Below are positions 60,127-64,000 of a stretch of 64,000 nucleotides of DNA, piece by piece. The stretch is taken from positions 1 through 64,000 of the forward strand of contig JBNKDU010000002.1 in the NCBI GenBank assembly GCA_050288425.1, given 5' to 3'. The notes beneath the pieces are model-generated. The model did no database searches and was not told the DNA's origin. It worked only from the letters and a program-made list of their open reading frames with translations. The stretch's first letter is position 1, and the number at the start of each line of letters is the position of its first letter. This DNA is from JARRKU01 sp050288425. Its GTDB lineage: Bacteria; Desulfobacterota; Desulfobacteria; Desulfobacterales; Desulfosarcinaceae. The position numbers were made by a program, and so were the translations under genes.

Positions 60127-61659
60127 ATGCTCGCCAAAGTATCCAGCGCGGCGGTAATCGGGATCGATGCCTACCAGGTGGAAGTAGAGGTCGATATCGT
60201 GAAGGGGCTGCCCAGTATGGTTACCGTCGGACTGCCGGAAATCGCCGTGAAGGAGAGCAAAGAGCGGGTCCGGGCGGCCATCAAGAATTCGGGCTATCCG
60301 TTTCCGAGTGACCGGATCACCGTCAACCTGGCTCCGGCGCATATTAAAAAACAGGGCACCGGATTCGACCTTCCCATTGCCCTGGGTATTCTCTGTGCCG
60401 CCGGTATCGTGCCGCAGGCGGCACTGAAAAAGTTTCTATTCCTGGGCGAACTCAGCCTCGATGGGCGTATCAAGGCAGTGGCGGGTGTGCTGCCCATGGC
60501 GCATGCACTCCATGAACGCGGCTGCCGTGCCCTGGTCGTTCCCCAAGCCAACCGCAAGGAGGCAGCGGTGGTGAAAGGGTTGGCGGTGTATGCCGTCCGG
60601 AACCTCGGGCAGGCAGTCGAGTTCATTGCCGGAAATTGCGCCCTGGAACCCGAAGCGATCCATTCTTCTCAGATTTTTCTCACCACTCCGGAGTCTTCGG
60701 TAGATTTTGCCGAAGTAAATGGCCAGGACCATGTGAAGCGGGCCATGGAAATCGCTGCGGCCGGTGGGCATAATCTTTTGATGGTCGGCCCTCCAGGAGC
60801 CGGTAAAACCATGCTGGCGAGAAGATTGCCCTCCATTCTGCCTTCCCTGACTTACGACGAGGCCATCGAGACTACAAAGATTTACAGTGTCGTGGGGCTG
60901 CTGGAGCAGGACCAGTCGCTGATCACGCAAAGACCCTTTCGAGCGCCCCATCATACCGTTTCCGATGCCGGACTCATCGGCGGTGGTGCCCGACCCCGCC
61001 CCGGAGAAGTGAGCCTGGCGCATAATGGAGTGTTGTTTCTGGATGAACTGCCCGAGTATAAGAAAAATGTTCTGGAAGTACTCCGACAACCTCTCGAAGA
61101 TCGTATCGTCACCATATCCCGGGCACAAGCCAGCTTGACGTATCCGGCCAGTTTTATGCTGGTGGCAGCCATGAATCCCTGCCCCTGTGGCTATGCCACC
61201 GATCCGCAGCATGATTGCCAATGTTCGGGGCAAAGGATATTTCAATACCGGGCGAAAATATCGGGGCCGTTGATGGACCGGCTCGATCTGCATGTGGAGG
61301 TTCCGGCCGTGCCCATAGAAGCACTTTCGACCCTGGCACGTGCGGAGCCCTCCTTCGCCATCCGTCAACGTGTGAAGGCGGCACGTCGCCTTCAGATCCA
61401 TCGCTTCCATCGATCCCGCATTTACTGCAATGCCCAGATGTCGAGCCGTCATATCCGGAATTATTGCCGGCTGGATTCCGTAGCAGAAAAACTCCTGGCG
61501 GCGGCGGTAAAAAAATTCGGCCTGTCGGCCCGGGCCTATTTTCGGGTTCTCAAGATTGCGCGTACCATCGCAGATCTGTCCGCAGCGCCTGAACTGCGGC
61601 CGGAACATATATCAGAGGCAACCCAATATCGTGCATTTGACCGAAATACTGCCGCATAG
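60127..61659 (+). CDS. ComM/YifB-type Mg-chelatase-like AAA+ ATPase
   Basis: 510 residues: N-terminal Lon-like fold domain (IGIDAYQVEVEVDIVKGLPS, GLPEIAVKESKERVRAAIKN), central AAA+ with Walker A GPPGAGKTMLARRLPSI and Walker B LFLDELPEY, and a C-terminal Mg-chelatase-like domain with cysteines CPCGYATDPQHDCQC. ComM aids branch migration in natural transformation in some bacteria; YifB is its E. coli name. ATG 60127 with GGAGGT 9 bases upstream. Monocistronic; a hairpin (61676-61704) follows the stop. Confidence 0.94.
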   Translation: MLAKVSSAAVIGIDAYQVEVEVDIVKGLPSMVTVGLPEIAVKESKERVRAAIKNSGYPFPSDRITVNLAPAHIKKQGTGFDLPIALGILCAAGIVPQAALKKFLFLGELSLDGRIKAVAGVLPMAHALHERGCRALVVPQANRKEAAVVKGLAVYAVRNLGQAVEFIAGNCALEPEAIHSSQIFLTTPESSVDFAEVNGQDHVKRAMEIAAAGGHNLLMVGPPGAGKTMLARRLPSILPSLTYDEAIETTKIYSVVGLLEQDQSLITQRPFRAPHHTVSDAGLIGGGARPRPGEVSLAHNGVLFLDELPEYKKNVLEVLRQPLEDRIVTISRAQASLTYPASFMLVAAMNPCPCGYATDPQHDCQCSGQRIFQYRAKISGPLMDRLDLHVEVPAVPIEALSTLARAEPSFAIRQRVKAARRLQIHRFHRSRIYCNAQMSSRHIRNYCRLDSVAEKLLAAAVKKFGLSARAYFRVLKIARTIADLSAAPELRPEHISEATQYRAFDRNTAA

Positions 61660-61675
61660 TGATAGTTCTGCAGAA

Positions 61676-61704
61676 GCGCTGGCACATCGGCGTGTGCCTG
61701 GCGC
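61676..61704 (+). terminator. Hairpin after comM (no T-run)
   Basis: GCGCTGGCACA ... TGTGCCTGGCGC pairs with a small bulge. No T-run follows, so it is a stability or factor-dependent element rather than a classic terminator. The remaining ~300 bases before HU hold only the HU promoter. Confidence 0.4.
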
Positions 61705-61878
61705 GATGGATTTGAAGAAAATTATCGGCCCGGAGCGGATATGCGCCTTGTGAGACGGGACGCTTGAATTTATGGGCAAAAGCGAAAAAATCAAAAGTCT
61801 TAAGCTGGCAGAATCGCTATCTCTGCGGGTCTTTGGATTTCTTTTCCCAAAAAACCGCGACTGGTCGGCATTTATGTA

Positions 61879-61907
61879 TTGACAAAGGATACGAAAGGTA
61901 TGTAAAT
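61879..61907 (+). promoter_or_regulatory. Promoter of the HU gene
   Basis: TTGACA (61879-61884), 17 bases, GTAAAT (61902-61907), 57 bases before the ATG. Strong -35, moderate -10. Confidence 0.45.
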
Positions 61908-61963
61908 GCCAAATATAGCGAGTGTTGGCGTAGTTTCTCATCTATTAAAAAGGAGGATTCAGA

Positions 61964-62236
61964 ATGACTAAAGCGGAAATCGTCGAAAAAATGGCCAAAG
62001 ATGCCGACATCACCAAGGCCGCAGCTCAAACCTGCCTCGAATCTTTCATTACCAGTGTAACCAAAGCGTTGAAGAAAAAAGATGGCAAAGTCACTTTGGT
62101 GGGATTCGGAACATTCCAGAAGACACGCCGGAAAGCCCGCAAAGGCAGAAATCCCCAAACCGGCGAAGTCATTAAAATTAAGGCCACCAACGTTGTAAAG
62201 TTCAAACCGGGCAAGAAACTCAAAGACGCCATCTAA
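61964..62236 (+). CDS. HU-family nucleoid DNA-binding protein
   Basis: 90-residue HU/IHF-fold protein (MTKAEIVEKMAKDADITKAA, VTLVGFGTFQKTRRKARKGR, NPQTGEVIKIKATNVVKFKP) that bends DNA. The beta-arm RKGRNPQTGE is canonical HU. ATG 61964 follows AAGGAGG. Its own promoter and a strong terminator define a monocistronic unit. Confidence 0.96.
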   Translation: MTKAEIVEKMAKDADITKAAAQTCLESFITSVTKALKKKDGKVTLVGFGTFQKTRRKARKGRNPQTGEVIKIKATNVVKFKPGKKLKDAI

Positions 62237-62257
62237 GCCCCTCTCCGATTCTTCTAG

Positions 62258-62292
62258 AGCAGCCTGATGACCGGGTTCAGGCTGCTTTATTT
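62258..62292 (+). terminator. Intrinsic terminator of the HU gene
   Basis: Perfect 10-bp stem AGCAGCCTGA / TCAGGCTGCT with a 9-base loop, followed by TTATTTG, 22 bases after the stop. Confidence 0.8.
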
Positions 62293-62561
62293 GTCTTCAC
62301 GGTCGGTTTCCCTTTCCTTACCAATAAAGACGGCACCCCATCGGCCCGGTCCTCCCATGCATCCGAACGCTACCGGACTTTGCCTTGGTTCCATGCCGGA
62401 ACCGACCCTGCACGGCTTGCATGGCAGCCGGTTTCCACAAGTTCGCAGTCATGACGGCCAATAGCTGCGCGGTTGGGGAATGAGCGGAAATGCCCTGGCT
62501 CTCCGACGATCATGGATCCGGATGGCAGGCAATATTCCGGGCCAATCAAGAAGAGGTGTTA

Positions 62562-62798
62562 TTACGCATTCGCGGCGATATGGGCTTTGTAGCAACGGCG
62601 TTCGACGTATTGCTCCCTAGAGGGATCGTATACCGCCTCTCTTTCGTGAATGATTTTCGCGCCCCCTTCCCAGGCCCCGCAGGCCACCACCACCGGATCG
62701 CCGAGGTTGAACTTATTGCCGCAGGCCGGGCAACCTTCCCCGTTGAACTTATTCAGATGTTCCAGGCCCATGATGAACGAAAATTTGTTATTCTTCAT
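62562..62798 (-). CDS. Small cysteine-rich (zinc-ribbon-like) protein of unknown function
   Basis: 78 residues with CPAC (Cys23, Cys26), Cys40, His51, Cys69 and His73, which could hold one zinc or an iron-sulfur-type site. The rest is polar (DPVVVACGAWEGGAKIIHER, EQYVERRCYKAHI). I do not recognise a named family. ATG 62798 with GGAGGG upstream, so the longer frame to 63008 is rejected. It has its own promoter with a dyad (62851-62881) and is divergent from the ECF sigma gene. Confidence 0.72.
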   Translation of the reverse strand: MKNNKFSFIMGLEHLNKFNGEGCPACGNKFNLGDPVVVACGAWEGGAKIIHEREAVYDPSREQYVERRCYKAHIAANA

Positions 62799-62850
62799 AT
62801 GTCTACCCTCCGCACTGCCATTTGAAGAAACCATCCACAGGCAGGCATTT

Positions 62851-62881
62851 CCTATAGTAAAACCGGCAGTTGCCGTGTCAA
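62851..62881 (-). promoter_or_regulatory. Promoter with internal dyad upstream of the cysteine-rich gene
   Basis: Minus strand TTGACA (62881-62876), 19 bases, TATAGG (62856-62851), 53 bases upstream of the ATG. The spacer contains the perfect dyad CGGCA-AC-TGCCG (62864-62875), a plausible repressor site. The long spacer suggests regulated or weak basal activity. Confidence 0.4.
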
Positions 62882-63030
62882 CCGAACAGTGGGGGGCCAA
62901 CTTGCCGGAACGGAAACCGTGGACGGCACGGCGATACAGCCGCGCTGTTCCAGTGCCGAGTTGATCTATGCAAACCGCTTTGATATAGCTGACGAAGTGA
63001 CCCATCAAACGTCCAGTCGAGGATCAGCAC

Positions 63031-63621
63031 ATGACCACAGACACGCCGGACCGTCCGGATTCTTCGCCGCCACCGGACCAGTGGGTCGATCTTTTCGGCA
63101 ATTACATGTATCGATTCGCCCTTTCACGCATCGCCGAACCAGAGACTGCGCAGGACCTCGTGCAAGAGGCGTTGGTGGCCGCCATCCAGTCCTATGGTCG
63201 CTTCCAGGGCAAATCATCGGTCAAAACCTGGTTGATTGCCATCTTGAAACGGAAGATCGTCGATCATTACCGCCGGCGCAGCAATCGACAGGCCACCGAT
63301 GACGTCGAGTCCCTGGCCAACAGCATGGACAAGGTTTTCAATGATACCGGGCACTGGCGTGTCAGGCCCAATGAATGGGTCACCAATCCAAGCTCGGCTT
63401 ATGAACAACACGAATTCATGGATGTTCTGTATCAGTGCCTGTCCAATATCCCCCAGCGACTCGCGGAAATCTTCATGCTGCGTGAATTTGATGAGATGAG
63501 TACCGCTGAAATTTGTAAGCAATTGTCCATTTCGGAGTCCAATAGCTGGGTCATGCTTTATCGCGCCCGTATGCATTTACGCAGCTGTCTGGAATCCAAC
63601 TGGCTCAATGACGCCGATTAG
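63031..63621 (+). CDS. ECF-type sigma-70 family RNA polymerase sigma factor
   Basis: 196 residues with sigma2 (NYMYRFALSRIAEPETAQDLVQEA, then SVKTWLIAILKRKIVDHYRR) and sigma4 (VLYQCLSNIPQRLAEIFMLREFDEM, ICKQLSISESNSWVMLYRAR), joined by a longer than usual linker (about 90-125). Followed 12 bases later by a zinc anti-sigma factor, so it belongs to the anti-sigma-controlled ECF group. Start ATG 63031; the SD is modest (GAGGATC). Confidence 0.92.
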   Translation: MTTDTPDRPDSSPPPDQWVDLFGNYMYRFALSRIAEPETAQDLVQEALVAAIQSYGRFQGKSSVKTWLIAILKRKIVDHYRRRSNRQATDDVESLANSMDKVFNDTGHWRVRPNEWVTNPSSAYEQHEFMDVLYQCLSNIPQRLAEIFMLREFDEMSTAEICKQLSISESNSWVMLYRARMHLRSCLESNWLNDAD

Positions 63622-63633
63622 GAGTAGCGACCC

Positions 63634-63918
63634 ATGTCGCGTTGGATGATCAATTGTAAGGAACATTCGATCCTGGCATCGGAAAATCTGGATCGAAGAC
63701 TCTCGTTCTGGGAACGGGTATCGGTCTGGATTCATCAGATGCTGTGCCCTCCCTGCCAGGTATTGCAGAAGCAGCTCAGCACCATTCGAGCGGCTTGCCG
63801 GGCCGCCCGGGCAGATGACAGCATTACGGATCCGGAAGCTTGTCGTTTGCCCAACGAGGTGAGCGAGCGCCTCAAGGGAATGATCCAGGAAATCGCTACC
63901 GACAAACAAAGGCGCTGA
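63634..63918 (+). CDS. Short soluble zinc-binding anti-sigma factor
   Basis: 94 residues with the ZAS motif H-x3-C-x2-C at His34, Cys38, Cys41 (WIHQMLCPPC) and a nearby Cys8/His11, then a helical C-terminus. No membrane segment, so this is a cytoplasmic, RsrA-like arrangement that may sense thiol redox or metals. Directly downstream of the ECF sigma gene with 12 bases between them; an SD (GGAG) is present. The last 82 bases of the window hold no gene. Confidence 0.85.
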   Translation: MSRWMINCKEHSILASENLDRRLSFWERVSVWIHQMLCPPCQVLQKQLSTIRAACRAARADDSITDPEACRLPNEVSERLKGMIQEIATDKQRR

Positions 63919-64000
63919 GCAGCCCATCCCCGAAAAACTCCCTATGACCTCGGAATATCCCTGTGGGTATCGCCTTTCGCAGGCCGTCATATCCACGGGG

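Noticed and set aside
60436..61608. 390-codon open frame opposite comM
   Set aside because: Antisense of an AAA+ ATPase gene with intact Walker motifs on the plus strand.
62490..62825. 111-codon plus-strand frame
   Set aside because: Opposite strand of the cysteine-rich gene, which has an SD and promoter; this one has neither.
1..64000. CRISPR arrays, prophage, transposases, toxin-antitoxin or restriction systems
   Set aside because: No regularly spaced repeats, and no gene product of these types was recognised anywhere in the window.

Overview
The window looks like a core-chromosome segment of an anaerobic, moderately GC-rich Gram-negative bacterium of the Desulfobacterota (former Deltaproteobacteria), most plausibly a Desulfosarcina-like member of the Desulfobacterales. 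This is an inference. It rests on the gene neighbourhoods (DUF4390-ntrY-ntrX, infB-DUF503-rbfA-nrnA-truB, pnp followed by an M16 peptidase and dut), LpxC plus Mla lipid-transport genes showing an outer membrane, sigma-54 signals, and a membrane ATP-synthase sector with sodium-type residues. No phage, transposase, CRISPR array or rRNA was seen. There is one tRNA.

Layout. 1-6.7 kb: a MarR regulator (cut by the left edge) and a tripartite RND efflux operon, with a three-half-site operator at the regulator's stop codon. 6.7-14.7 kb: single genes (ABM-fold protein, FAD dehydrogenase, 7TM hybrid histidine kinase, htpG with a sigma-32-like promoter, DoxX-like protein). 14.8-27.4 kb: a long leftward information-processing block: rimP-nusA-infB-DUF503-rbfA-nrnA-truB-rpsO-pnp-M16 peptidase-dut-MBL hydrolase, preceded by tRNA-Gly and its terminator. 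27.8-33.2 kb: leftward infC-rpmI-rplT-pheS-pheT-merR. infC appears to start at AUA. 33.4-37.1 kb: a leftward Mla-type lipid transport operon (mlaE, a degenerate mlaF, mlaD, deaminase) and a divergent TPR lipoprotein gene with overlapping promoters. 37.3-42.4 kb: metK-ahcY with structured leaders, a cytidylate-kinase-like protein, a universal stress protein and a lone receiver. 42.7-47.7 kb: an NhaD-type antiporter divergent from an F0-only ATP synthase operon (atpZ, atpI, a, c, b', b). 47.8-53.1 kb: murJ, an exported orphan protein behind a sigma-54 promoter, a cyclase-FHA protein and a LysR regulator. 53.2-59.7 kb: coaD, rsmD, ntrX, ntrY, DUF4390, lpxC. 60.1-63.9 kb: comM/yifB, HU, a small cysteine-rich protein, and an ECF sigma factor with a short zinc anti-sigma factor.

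How it fits together. The window is mostly translation, RNA turnover, envelope maintenance and energy housekeeping. The least ordinary points are: (i) an Mla ATPase homologue that has lost its Walker A, Walker B, signature and H-loop residues; (ii) an ATP synthase c subunit with the two-carboxylate Na+ motif (E32/E65), beside a Na+/H+ antiporter gene and without F1 genes; (iii) an NtrX-like regulator with GAHSGA in place of GAFTGA; (iv) an orphan exported protein under a near-consensus sigma-54 promoter; (v) structured RNA leaders on metK and ahcY; and (vi) two palindromic intergenic elements. Start codons were chosen from Shine-Dalgarno (SD) spacing where visible, and alternatives are stated.
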